From positions 1 through 40,156 of the forward strand of contig DAIDHB010000228.1 of NCBI GenBank assembly GCA_027452145.1: 40,156 bases of DNA, written 5' to 3'. Positions 25,078-33,663 of this stretch are shown in pieces (within the stretch, counting starts at the first letter, position 1; every line of letters starts with the position of its first letter). The DNA comes from Planctomycetales bacterium (GTDB taxonomy: Bacteria; Planctomycetota; Planctomycetia; Isosphaerales; Isosphaeraceae). The translations under genes and the position numbers were made by a program. Under the pieces are notes generated by a model. That model made no database searches. It saw only the letters and a program-made list of their open reading frames with translations, and was not told the origin of the DNA.

Positions 25078-25276
25078 GGCTCACGGACCCGCGACCGCCA
25101 GGAGCGATAGTCGACGTGTTTCCGTTCTCTGCTTCTTTATCTTCGGTTTCCGTCCTTCGCTCTTCGTCCTCTGCTTTTCGTTCTCCGCTATTCATCCTTC
25201 GTCCCAGCAGGACCGACCTGGTATTCCTCGCCCCCGCCTGATCGACCGACAGCAGCCTCCGGACGAGACCCGACCT
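25078..25276. repeat. Pyrimidine-rich spacer after the four-helix-bundle gene
   Basis: From 25117 to 25202 the plus strand is pyrimidine-rich with repeats such as CTCTGCTT, CTTCGTCCTC and GTTCTCCGC. Its reverse complement has the style of the purine-rich tract at 24330-24480, so the two tracts act as inverted flanks of the gene between them. Confidence 0.5.
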
Positions 25277-26431
25277 ATGATCTACCTCGACAACGCCGCC
25301 ACCAGCTTCCCCAAGCCCGAGCCGGTCTACCAGGCGCTCGACCAGTTCGCGCGGTCCAGCCTGGCGAACCCGGGCCGCGCTGGGCACCGGATGGCGATCG
25401 CCGCGGAGCGGCAGCTCGACGACGCCCGCCACGCGCTCAACCAGTTCTTCCGCGGCGACGCTCCGGAGCGCTGGATCTTCACGATGAACGCCACCGACGC
25501 GTTGAACCTGGCGATCAAGGGGATCGTCCGGCCGGGCGATCACGTGATCACGACCGACCTCGAACATAACTCGATCAGCCGGCCGCTGGTCGCGCTCGAA
25601 CAGGCCGGCGCGATCCGGCTGACGCGCGTCGCCTCCGAGGGGGGATACGTCGATCCCGAGGCCATTCGCCGCGCGATCACTCCGGAGACCTCGCTCGTCG
25701 CCATGACGCACGCCTCGAACGTGCTGGGGACCGTGCAGCCGATCGAGGCGATCGCGCCGATCGTGCGCCAGTCCGGCGCCCTGTTCCTCGTGGATGCGGC
25801 GCAGACCGCCGGCGTCGTGCCGATCGACCTCCGCGGCCTGGCGATCGACCTGCTGGCCTTCCCCGGACACAAGGCGCTCTACGGCCCGACGGGCACCGGC
25901 GCCCTTTATGTCGGCCCGCGCACCGACGGGCGGATCCGGCCCTGGCGCGAGGGCGGCACCGGCGGCGACTCGTCGAGCCCCACCCAGCCCACGGTCTTGC
26001 CTTACGCACTCGAGGGCGGGACGCCCAACGTCCTGGGCATCGCCGGGCTGGCGGCCGGGATCGCGTGGGTCGCCGAGCGCGGGCCCGATGCCCTGCGCCG
26101 GCACGAGGTGGGTTTACTCCAGCGCGTGGTCGACTGGGCGAGCGACGCCGAGGGCTGGAGCATCGCCGGCCGCTGGGACCCCGAGACGCACGTCGGGGCC
26201 CTCTCGCTGATCACGCCCGAATCGCTCGCACCCCAGGACATCGGCGCGATCCTCGACACCAGCTTCGACATCGCCGTCCGCCCGGGGCTGCACTGTGCGC
26301 CCTACGTCCATCGCCGGCTCGGCACGAATCCGGCCGGCACGTTGCGTCTCAGCCCGGGTCCTTTCAACACCGCGGCCGACGTCGATACCTTCGTCGCCGC
26401 GCTGAGCGAGATCACGGCCGCGGTGGCCTGA
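25277..26431 (+). CDS. Cysteine desulfurase-family class V aminotransferase
   Basis: The product is 384 aa. It begins MIYLDNAATSFPKP. It has the PLP-contact H97 (DLEHNS), D173 and Q176 (VDAAQTAG), K199 (FPGHKALYGPTGTG) as Schiff-base lysine, and C340 (RPGLHCAPYVHR) at the position of the persulfide cysteine in SufS-like enzymes. The overall pattern is of the subgroup called cysteine desulfurase family protein in Geobacter and Clostridium. It could provide sulfur to the carrier protein encoded upstream. Proximity and direction support one operon, though the four-helix gene lies between. Confidence 0.87.
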   Translation: MIYLDNAATSFPKPEPVYQALDQFARSSLANPGRAGHRMAIAAERQLDDARHALNQFFRGDAPERWIFTMNATDALNLAIKGIVRPGDHVITTDLEHNSISRPLVALEQAGAIRLTRVASEGGYVDPEAIRRAITPETSLVAMTHASNVLGTVQPIEAIAPIVRQSGALFLVDAAQTAGVVPIDLRGLAIDLLAFPGHKALYGPTGTGALYVGPRTDGRIRPWREGGTGGDSSSPTQPTVLPYALEGGTPNVLGIAGLAAGIAWVAERGPDALRRHEVGLLQRVVDWASDAEGWSIAGRWDPETHVGALSLITPESLAPQDIGAILDTSFDIAVRPGLHCAPYVHRRLGTNPAGTLRLSPGPFNTAADVDTFVAALSEITAAVA

Positions 26432-26511
26432 CGGGCCGGCGCAGCCGGGCAAGCCGCGTCCTCCCTTGATTCGACCTCCGCGTCCGGGAAAGCCGGGGAG
26501 AACCGATACGA

Positions 26512-27807
26512 ATGAACGCGTGGTTCGTCTGGGTCGTCCTTGCGCTCCAGCTCGCGCTCCTGCCGTACTTCCTGCTCCTGCTGGTGGCCGCGACGGCGGC
26601 CATGCTGACGAGGCGTAGGGACCTCCCGGCCGACGAGCCGCGTTCGCGCCTCCTCGTGATGATCCCGGCCCACGACGAGGAAACCGGGATCGCGGCGACC
26701 GTGGCGAGCGGCCTGGCGTCGGACTACCCCGCCGGCCTCTTCGAGGTGCTGGTCATCGCGGACAACTGCACCGACCGGACCGCGGCCGTCGCCCGCTCCG
26801 CCGGCGCCCGGGTCATCGAGCGCTCCGACGCATCGAAGAAGAGCAAGGGCTACGCGATCGAGTCCACGATCGCGAAGCTGGTGGAGTCGGGCGAGTTCGA
26901 CCGGCTCGACGCGCTGGTCTTCGTCGACGCCGACACGACGATCGACCGCGACCTGCTCCGGTGGTTCGACGCCGACCTGCGCGCCGGTCACGACTGGATC
27001 CAGTGCTATTACACCGTCGCGAACCCGGACGAGAGCTGGCGGACGCGGCTGATGACGTACGCCTTCGCGCTGTTCAACGGCGTGATGCCGAAGGGGCTCA
27101 ATGCCGTCGGCATCAGCGCGGGCCTGCGCGGCAACGGCATGTGCTTCTCGACCCGCGGCCTGAGGCGTCGGCCCTGGGTCGCCTACGGTCTTGTCGAGGA
27201 CATGGAGTTCTCCTGGATCCTGCGACTCTCGGGCGAATCGGTCGCCTTCGAGCCGGCCGCGCGCGTCTACGGGGCGATGCTGGGCTCCGGGGGCAAGGCC
27301 GCCGCCAACCAGCGCCGGCGGTGGGAGTTCGGCCGCAAGGAGATCCGGCGGAAGTACACCCCGCAGGTCCTTCGCGCAGGTCGCATGAGCCTCTGGGAGC
27401 GCCTGATCTCGCTGGGCGAGATCACGATGCCGACCATGGGTGTATTGCTGGCGTCTTACGTCATCCTGACGACCCTCGGCGCCGCGGTGATCGCATGGAC
27501 CTGGCCGATTGCCTCGACAGCGCAGTCGCTGCTGCTCGCCAGCATGGCCGTGATGACGCTCGCGGTCGGCCTGTACGCGCTCGCACCGTTTCTCGCCATG
27601 AGACTGCCGCCGAGATACGCCGGGAGCCTCGCGCGGCTGCCGGTGTACCTGGCGTGGAAGGCCTTGATCTCGATCGGCGGCCGCCCGGCGGCGTGGATCC
27701 GCACCGAGCGGGTCCCACGGGCGAAGGCATCGCGGCCGGCGGCCGACGGCGAGGCCGCGGCGAGGGACCCGGCGCAGGACGAGGTGCACGCCGGCGATAC
27801 GGCCTAG
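26512..27807 (+). CDS. Membrane-bound family 2 glycosyltransferase
   Basis: The product is 431 aa. An N-terminal helix (WVVLALQLALLPYFLLLLVAA, about 6-27) is followed by a GT-A domain with MIPAHDEE, VLVIADNCTDRTA, VFVDADTTID (DxD-type motif), a GNGMCFSTRG segment, LVEDMEFSWIL (acidic catalytic site) and NQRRRWEFGR (QxxRW-like motif). Two or three C-terminal helices follow near 315-385, and then a charged tail. It should transfer a sugar to a lipid or polysaccharide acceptor at the inner membrane. Acceptor and donor are unknown; GGGGAG precedes the ATG. Confidence 0.87.
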   Translation: MNAWFVWVVLALQLALLPYFLLLLVAATAAMLTRRRDLPADEPRSRLLVMIPAHDEETGIAATVASGLASDYPAGLFEVLVIADNCTDRTAAVARSAGARVIERSDASKKSKGYAIESTIAKLVESGEFDRLDALVFVDADTTIDRDLLRWFDADLRAGHDWIQCYYTVANPDESWRTRLMTYAFALFNGVMPKGLNAVGISAGLRGNGMCFSTRGLRRRPWVAYGLVEDMEFSWILRLSGESVAFEPAARVYGAMLGSGGKAAANQRRRWEFGRKEIRRKYTPQVLRAGRMSLWERLISLGEITMPTMGVLLASYVILTTLGAAVIAWTWPIASTAQSLLLASMAVMTLAVGLYALAPFLAMRLPPRYAGSLARLPVYLAWKALISIGGRPAAWIRTERVPRAKASRPAADGEAAARDPAQDEVHAGDTA

Positions 27808-28127
27808 GGACCCCGACCAGAAAGCAAGTTCCGGGCCTTCGCCGGCCGGTCCTTGCCATTTCCGATAGGATTCGGTGAGATGATGCGAAGGGGTCGGACT
27901 CCCCAAGAGGCAGTCGTCCGGCCCCCTCGAGGATTGAACCGGCCCTCGGCGATCCCCTGCCTGATTCATCCCTCCGACCGTCCGCCGTGCCGCGCGAGCT
28001 CGCACCGGGCCGGCAGGTCCTACGAAGCGACGTGGCGATTTGCTATGCTGTCCGCCAGGCGGACACATCACCTGAACGGACCGCACGAACCGAGTCCCGA
28101 AGAGATCTGATCAAAAGGAGAACTGTC
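27808..28127. other. 320-bp intergenic region before GAPDH
   Basis: No gene is seen. The right part holds the candidate promoter and dyad of the GAPDH gene; the left part is unremarkable GC-rich DNA. Confidence 0.4.
28044..28065 (+). promoter_or_regulatory. Candidate -10 box and dyad before GAPDH
   Basis: TATGCT (28044-28049) is followed at once by the perfect dyad TGTCCGCCAGGCGGACA (28049-28065), which would lie over the transcription start. It could be an operator. No good -35 box is seen. Confidence 0.35.
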
Positions 28128-29129
<1,002 letters not shown>

Positions 29130-29170
29130 GTCTCGCGCCAAGCCCAGATCCGCCAGGGCTCGAGAAGACG

Positions 29171-29278
29171 GAACCGCGAAAAACGCGAAAAACGCGAAAT
29201 GGACCCCGCGATGCAATCGCTCGCGCGCTTGCCTCGCAGCACGCGGTTCTTTCGCGTGTTTCGCGTTTTTCGCGGTTC
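29171..29278. repeat. Long inverted repeat between gap and pgk
   Basis: The arm 29171-29199 (GAACCGCGAAAAACGCG, then AAAAACGCGAAA) is complementary to 29250-29278 with 28 of 29 positions, around a 50-nt loop. The arms themselves contain a repeated CGCGAAAAA unit. In RNA it would form a very stable hairpin after the gap stop, which could stabilise or end the gap message. It also fits a dispersed repeat. Confidence 0.8.
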
Positions 29279-29390
29279 TCTTCCAGCATTTACCATTCGA
29301 ACGACGCGAAGGCCGGCTGTTCCGTCAGGCCGCCCCGAACCCAGGGCGCGTCGTCTCCTTTATCCGAGCGTCCAACGACAGGGAACTACC

Positions 29391-30581
29391 ATGCCGAAGC
29401 AGACGGTCCGCGACATCGACGTCACCGGCAAGAAGGTGCTGGTGCGAGTCGACTTCAACGTGCCCCAGACCGCCGACGGCCGGGTGGCCGACGACCGTCG
29501 GATCCGAGGCGCGCTGCCCACACTCACGTCGGTACTCCAGCGAGGCGGCAGCCTGATCCTCGTGAGCCATCTCGGCCGGCCGACCGGGGATCCCGCCGCC
29601 GACGCGCCCTTCCGGCTCGATTCGGTCGCCGCGCGGCTCCAGGAGCTGATCGAGCGGCCCGTCCTCAAGGTGCGTGACACCGTCGGCCCTGAGGCCCAGG
29701 CGGCCTGCGCATCGCTCCAGCCGGGCGGGATCGTCATGCTCGAGAACGTCCGGTTCAACAAGGGCGAGAAGAAGGGCGACCCCGCGTTCGCCGTCCAGCT
29801 CGCCGGCCTGGCCGACTGCTACGTCAACGACGCCTTCGGCACCTGCCATCGCGACGAGGCCTCGATGGTCGCCGTCCCCGAGCAGTTCCCGGCCGAGCGC
29901 CGCGCGATCGGCTTTTTGGTCGAGAAGGAACTCGAGATCCTCGACACCCTGTTGCGCGCGCCCAGGCACCCCTATGTCGCCGTGATGGGCGGAGCCAAGG
30001 TCTCGGACAAGATCCTCGTCATCGAGCACCTGCTCAAGAAGGTCGATCGCCTGCTGATCGGCGGCGCCATGACCTACACCTTCCTCAAGGCGCAGGGCGT
30101 GCCGATCGGCTCGAGCCGGGTCGAGGCCGACAAGCTCGACCTGGCGCGGCAGGTGCTCGACCTCGCCGGCGAGAAGCTGGTGCTGCCAATCGACCACCTG
30201 GTCGCCGACCAGCCGAAGGCCGGGGCCCAGACCAGGGTGGTCGGCCGCGCCGAGATCCCCGACGGCTGGTTCGGCATGGACATCGGCCCTGCGGCCGCCG
30301 CCGAGTACGGCGCCATCATCAAGCAGGCCGGCACCGTCGTCTGGAACGGGCCGATGGGCATGTTCGAGGTCGAGGCGTTCGCGGCCGGCACCCGCTCGGT
30401 GGCCGAGTCCCTGGCCTCCTCGCCGGCCGTGACCGCCGTCGGCGGCGGCGAGTCGGCCGAGGCCGTCGAGAAGTTCGGCCTGGCCGACAAGGTCAGCCAC
30501 GTCTCGACCGGCGGCGGGGCCTTCCTCGAGGCCCTCGAGGGCAAGGTCTTCAACGCCCTCAAGGTTATCCCCGACCGTTGA
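29391..30581 (+). CDS. pgk: Phosphoglycerate kinase
   Basis: The product is 396 aa. It interconverts 1,3-bisphosphoglycerate and 3-phosphoglycerate with ADP/ATP. Substrate-binding motifs are VLVRVDFNVPQ, HLGRPTG and MLENVRFNKGEKKGD in the N-domain. The C-domain carries VMGGAKVSDK, GGAMTYTFLKAQG, VWNGPMGMFE and the nucleotide loop GGGESAEAVEKFGLADKVSHVSTGGGAFLE. ATG 29391 follows AGGGA; an ORF extension runs back into the hairpin and is not real. The gap-pgk order supports a shared glycolytic role. Confidence 0.97.
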   Translation: MPKQTVRDIDVTGKKVLVRVDFNVPQTADGRVADDRRIRGALPTLTSVLQRGGSLILVSHLGRPTGDPAADAPFRLDSVAARLQELIERPVLKVRDTVGPEAQAACASLQPGGIVMLENVRFNKGEKKGDPAFAVQLAGLADCYVNDAFGTCHRDEASMVAVPEQFPAERRAIGFLVEKELEILDTLLRAPRHPYVAVMGGAKVSDKILVIEHLLKKVDRLLIGGAMTYTFLKAQGVPIGSSRVEADKLDLARQVLDLAGEKLVLPIDHLVADQPKAGAQTRVVGRAEIPDGWFGMDIGPAAAAEYGAIIKQAGTVVWNGPMGMFEVEAFAAGTRSVAESLASSPAVTAVGGGESAEAVEKFGLADKVSHVSTGGGAFLEALEGKVFNALKVIPDR

Positions 30582-30698
30582 CGATCCGGCGCCTCGCCTG
30601 TTCTCCCACGAGACCGCGATTCCGGGGATCCCGCCGCTCGACCGACCGCGGCCGGTCCCCGGTCTCGCCGGCATGACCGACACCGAGAGAGCCTTCTC

Positions 30699-31703
30699 AT
30701 GACCGTGCGCAGACTCCTGGTGCTGGCGTCGACGGCCCTGGCAGTGGTCGTCCTGGGAATCGCGGCCTTCCTCATGATCATCTGGCCGCGGCCCCGGATG
30801 ACCGTCGTCAACCCCGGGGCGGCCCGGGCCCGGTCGAGCTCGAGCATCGTCCCGCCCTACGACGGCAAGGAGCCCTGGGCGCTGAAGGTCAAGGACATGC
30901 CGGGCATCAAGATGTACCTCGATCCCGACGATCAGGTGATCACGCCGACGATCCTGGTGCTCGGGTCCTGGGAGCAGAACGAGACCGCGCTGTTCCTCCG
31001 GACGGTCAGGCCCGGCGACACCGTCGTCGACGCCGGGGCCAACATGGGGTATTACACGATCATCGGGTCCCGCCTCGTTGGCGATAAGGGGAAGATCTAC
31101 GCCTTCGAGCCCGATCCATCCAACTTCGCGCTGCTGGAGAAGAACGTCAAGCTCAACGGCTGCACCAACGTGGTCCTCGAGCGGAAGGCCCTGTCGGACC
31201 GCAAGGGGGCGCTGAAGCTCTTCATCGCCCGGGAGAACAGGGGCGACCACCGGATCTATCAGCCGCAGGGGGAATCGCGGTCGTCGATCGACGTCGAGGC
31301 GGTCCGCCTGGACGAGTACATCAAGGAGCAAAGGGCGGCGATCGATGTCCTGAAGATGGACGTCCAGGGCGCGGAAGGCCACATCCTCGACGGGATGACG
31401 GGCCTGCTGGCGGGCCCGAAGGACGGCCCGACGATCTTCATGGAGGTCTGGCCCTACGCACTCAAGGGCATGGGCACCGACGCGGGCGAGCTGCTGAAGA
31501 ACCTCGAGTCGCACGGCTACACGTTCTACAACGTCAACCCGCCCGAGCGGGGGCCCCTCGCGCAGATCACGACGGCCGATCTGCTGGCCGCGTATCCGAT
31601 CGAGGACACGCAGGCCCAGGGCAATATCCTCGCGCTCCGCGGCGGACACCAGCCGCCGAAGGACGTCATCCTCCGCGGGCCGAAGGATGCGTTGAAGGAC
31701 TGA
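30699..31703 (+). CDS. Membrane-anchored FkbM-family methyltransferase
   Basis: The product is 334 aa. An N-terminal hydrophobic anchor (LLVLASTALAVVVLGIAAFLMII, about 6-28) is followed by a class I SAM-dependent methyltransferase domain of the FkbM type: VVDAGANMGYYTIIGSRL (motif I), IYAFEPDPSNFALLEKNVKLNG, then VLKMDVQGAEGHILDGM and IFMEVWP. FkbM enzymes O-methylate sugars or natural products. The membrane anchor places the catalytic domain at a membrane face, and a topology with the domain outside would be strange for a SAM enzyme, so the segment may instead be an N-in anchor. The substrate is unknown. Confidence 0.82.
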   Translation: MTVRRLLVLASTALAVVVLGIAAFLMIIWPRPRMTVVNPGAARARSSSSIVPPYDGKEPWALKVKDMPGIKMYLDPDDQVITPTILVLGSWEQNETALFLRTVRPGDTVVDAGANMGYYTIIGSRLVGDKGKIYAFEPDPSNFALLEKNVKLNGCTNVVLERKALSDRKGALKLFIARENRGDHRIYQPQGESRSSIDVEAVRLDEYIKEQRAAIDVLKMDVQGAEGHILDGMTGLLAGPKDGPTIFMEVWPYALKGMGTDAGELLKNLESHGYTFYNVNPPERGPLAQITTADLLAAYPIEDTQAQGNILALRGGHQPPKDVILRGPKDALKD

Positions 31704-31762
31704 GAGTCCAGCCCGAGAGCGTCGGCAAGCCGTCGTGTACGTCAGGCTCCCATCCTGGCTCG

Positions 31763-32122
31763 TTAATACCGTGCCTCGGGCGGGACGCCGGTGAAGATCT
31801 GCTTGACCTCGCCGACGAAGCCCGCGGGGACGCCGATGAACGTCGCCGCGGCGACCTTGACGATCTTGTTGTCGCCCGAGCTGTCATAATACTGCCGCGG
31901 CTTGCGGAACAGCGGATGGCGGTCAGCGAACGCGATGCTGCGCACGGGCGCCTCGGCGACCGTCCGCTCGCCCGCGCCGACCTCGCCCCCTCCGGCATCG
32001 GTGACGGCCGGCGCCGGCGTGATCACGGTCGACGGCCGCTTCGTCCCGGCCGACTGGCAGCCGATCAGGAACGCGACAGCTAGTACCGGCAAACCACGCA
32101 GAATCCCTCGAAGTCCACGCAT
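31763..32122 (-). CDS. Small lipoprotein of unknown function
   Basis: The product is 119 aa. The signal peptide ends in a lipobox (VAFLIGCQS, Cys about 22), so it should be lipid-anchored after cleavage. The mature part is short and has no known domain; it ends with a segment containing KVAAATFIGVPAGFVGEVKQIFTGVP. It lies downstream of the CAP-domain gene on the same strand and converges with the methyltransferase gene. Confidence 0.7.
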   Translation of the reverse strand: MRGLRGILRGLPVLAVAFLIGCQSAGTKRPSTVITPAPAVTDAGGGEVGAGERTVAEAPVRSIAFADRHPLFRKPRQYYDSSGDNKIVKVAAATFIGVPAGFVGEVKQIFTGVPPEARY

Positions 32123-32235
32123 GACGATGGCCCTCCTGCTCGGCGTTGTCGCGGTCGTGGGGTGTGACGGGAGTCACCGGCAGCGCGAGACGCCGATGAT
32201 CAACCATACCCGACGGAACGCCGCCCGGAGCAGGA

Positions 32236-32769
32236 TCACCGCGAGGAGGGGAGTCCGAATGTGACGCACCAATAGCCTGTGCCGGCCTCGTCGACGGCGT
32301 AGCCCACGCCGATCTCGGAATATCCTCCGAGGATGTTCCTCTTGTGGGCTGGGCTGTTCATCCAGCCTTTCATGACCCGCTCGACCGTGAAACGCCCGGC
32401 CGCGACGTTCTCGCCCGCGCGAAAATAGCGGTAGCCGCGGGCCTTGACCCGCTCGGCCGACGAGGACCCGTCGCCGCCGGTATGCGTCATCTTGCGCCGG
32501 GCGGCCATGTCCTCGGCGTGGGCCTGGGCGGCGGCCGTCAACTTGCGGTTGACCGTCAGCCGCTTTAGCTTGGCCTCGGTCCGGAAAGTGTTGTGGGCGT
32601 CCACGATCTGCGTTCGCAGGGCCTCGAGCTCTTCGGGCGTGGACGGACGCGGCATCCGCTCGCCCGGGTCGTCGCCGCCGCGGATATACACCGGGCGCGC
32701 CGGCATCCAGGAACAGCCGGAGGCCGTCAGGACCCACACAATCGCAATAAGCCGTCGTCGGGTCGGCAT
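32236..32769 (-). CDS. CAP-domain (SCP/PR1-like) lipoprotein
   Basis: The product is 177 aa. A signal peptide with lipobox-like LTASGCSW is followed by a CAP domain: IVDAHNTFRTEAKLKRL, LTAAAQAHAEDMAARRKMTHTG, AGENVAAGRFTVERVMKGWMNSPAHKRNILGGYSEIGVGYA and YWCVTFG. The conserved His and Glu residues of the CAP cavity (HAEDMA, GENVA, SPAHKRNI) are present. Bacterial CAP proteins are secreted and poorly understood; some bind lipids or act on the envelope. It is divergent from the MfnB-like gene, with a 185-bp gap between them. Confidence 0.87.
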   Translation of the reverse strand: MPTRRRLIAIVWVLTASGCSWMPARPVYIRGGDDPGERMPRPSTPEELEALRTQIVDAHNTFRTEAKLKRLTVNRKLTAAAQAHAEDMAARRKMTHTGGDGSSSAERVKARGYRYFRAGENVAAGRFTVERVMKGWMNSPAHKRNILGGYSEIGVGYAVDEAGTGYWCVTFGLPSSR

Positions 32770-32954
32770 TCCGGTCGATTCCGGGCGCGTGCGTCGGATG
32801 CACCGAGATCGCGGCGGCCGCCCGCTCCAGCCGCCGCCAGACGAGGGATCGGACGTGACCGAGTCTCGACTCCAGCGTAACCGAGTTGAAGATCGGCCGC
32901 ACAGCGGTTACAGTCGCGCCCTCGTACCAACATCCCCGCCAATGGCCCACGCCC

Positions 32955-33659
32955 ATGTTGCTCGTCAGCGTCCGATCCGAGGAAGAGGCCCGCGCGGCGG
33001 TCGCCGGGGGCGCCCGCATCATCGACGTCAAGGAGCCCCGCCGAGGATCGCTCGGCATGGCCGCGAGCGGCCTCTGGGCCCGAGTTCGCGCAGCGATCCC
33101 GGACTCGATTCCGTTGAGTGTCGCGCTCGGCGAGCTGGCGGACTGGACCGAGGATACGATCGGTTCGGTCCCGGCGGACCACTGGCGCGGGGTCGCGTTC
33201 CGCAAGGTCGGGCTGGCCGGATCCGGCCCGTCCTGGCGGGAGAGGTGGAAGGACCTCCGCGAGCAGGTCGAGGCAGCCTGTCGGACCGAGAAAATCGCGG
33301 CTGCGGGATGGGTCGCCGTGGCGTACCTCGACTGGGAAACCGCCCGGGCCCCTGATCCCGACTCGGTCATCGACGAGGCCGCCGGCATCGAGCGATGCGC
33401 GTGGGTCCTGTTTGATACCTGGGACAAGTCGAGGCGCGTCGAGGTCGGTGCGAAGGCGCTCGGGTGGATTGCGCGGGCGAAGGCGGCGGGGCGATCCGCG
33501 GCCCTGGCGGGCTCGCTCGACGAGGCGGCCATCCGCCGGCTCCGAGCGTCGGGCGCCGACCTGTTCGCCGTCCGCGGCGCCGCATGCCGCGAGGGCGATC
33601 GGAACGCGACGATCGACGTGGAGCGAGTCGCGAGGCTCGTCGCCGCCGCGGCCGGCTGA
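32955..33659 (+). CDS. MfnB-like (DUF556) enzyme, (5-formylfuran-3-yl)methyl phosphate synthase family
   Basis: The product is 234 aa, the normal family length. MfnB makes 4-hydroxymethyl-2-furancarboxaldehyde phosphate from glyceraldehyde 3-phosphate, an early step to methanofuran, in methanogens and bacteria with the tetrahydromethanopterin C1 pathway. Seen here are LLVSVRSEEEARAAVAGGARIIDVKEPRRGSLG with K26 (family Schiff-base lysine position), FRKVGLAG (K84), and a C-terminal ADLFAVRGAACREGDR segment. Many planctomycetes carry this pathway. No other gene of it is next to this one. ATG 32955 gives the usual start; the ORF extends back to 32886. Confidence 0.82.
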   Translation: MLLVSVRSEEEARAAVAGGARIIDVKEPRRGSLGMAASGLWARVRAAIPDSIPLSVALGELADWTEDTIGSVPADHWRGVAFRKVGLAGSGPSWRERWKDLREQVEAACRTEKIAAAGWVAVAYLDWETARAPDPDSVIDEAAGIERCAWVLFDTWDKSRRVEVGAKALGWIARAKAAGRSAALAGSLDEAAIRRLRASGADLFAVRGAACREGDRNATIDVERVARLVAAAAG

Positions 33660-33663
33660 TCGG

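Noticed and set aside
29325..31649. 774-aa minus-strand ORF across pgk and the methyltransferase
   Set aside because: Shadow of two well-conserved genes; long open antisense frames are common at this GC content.
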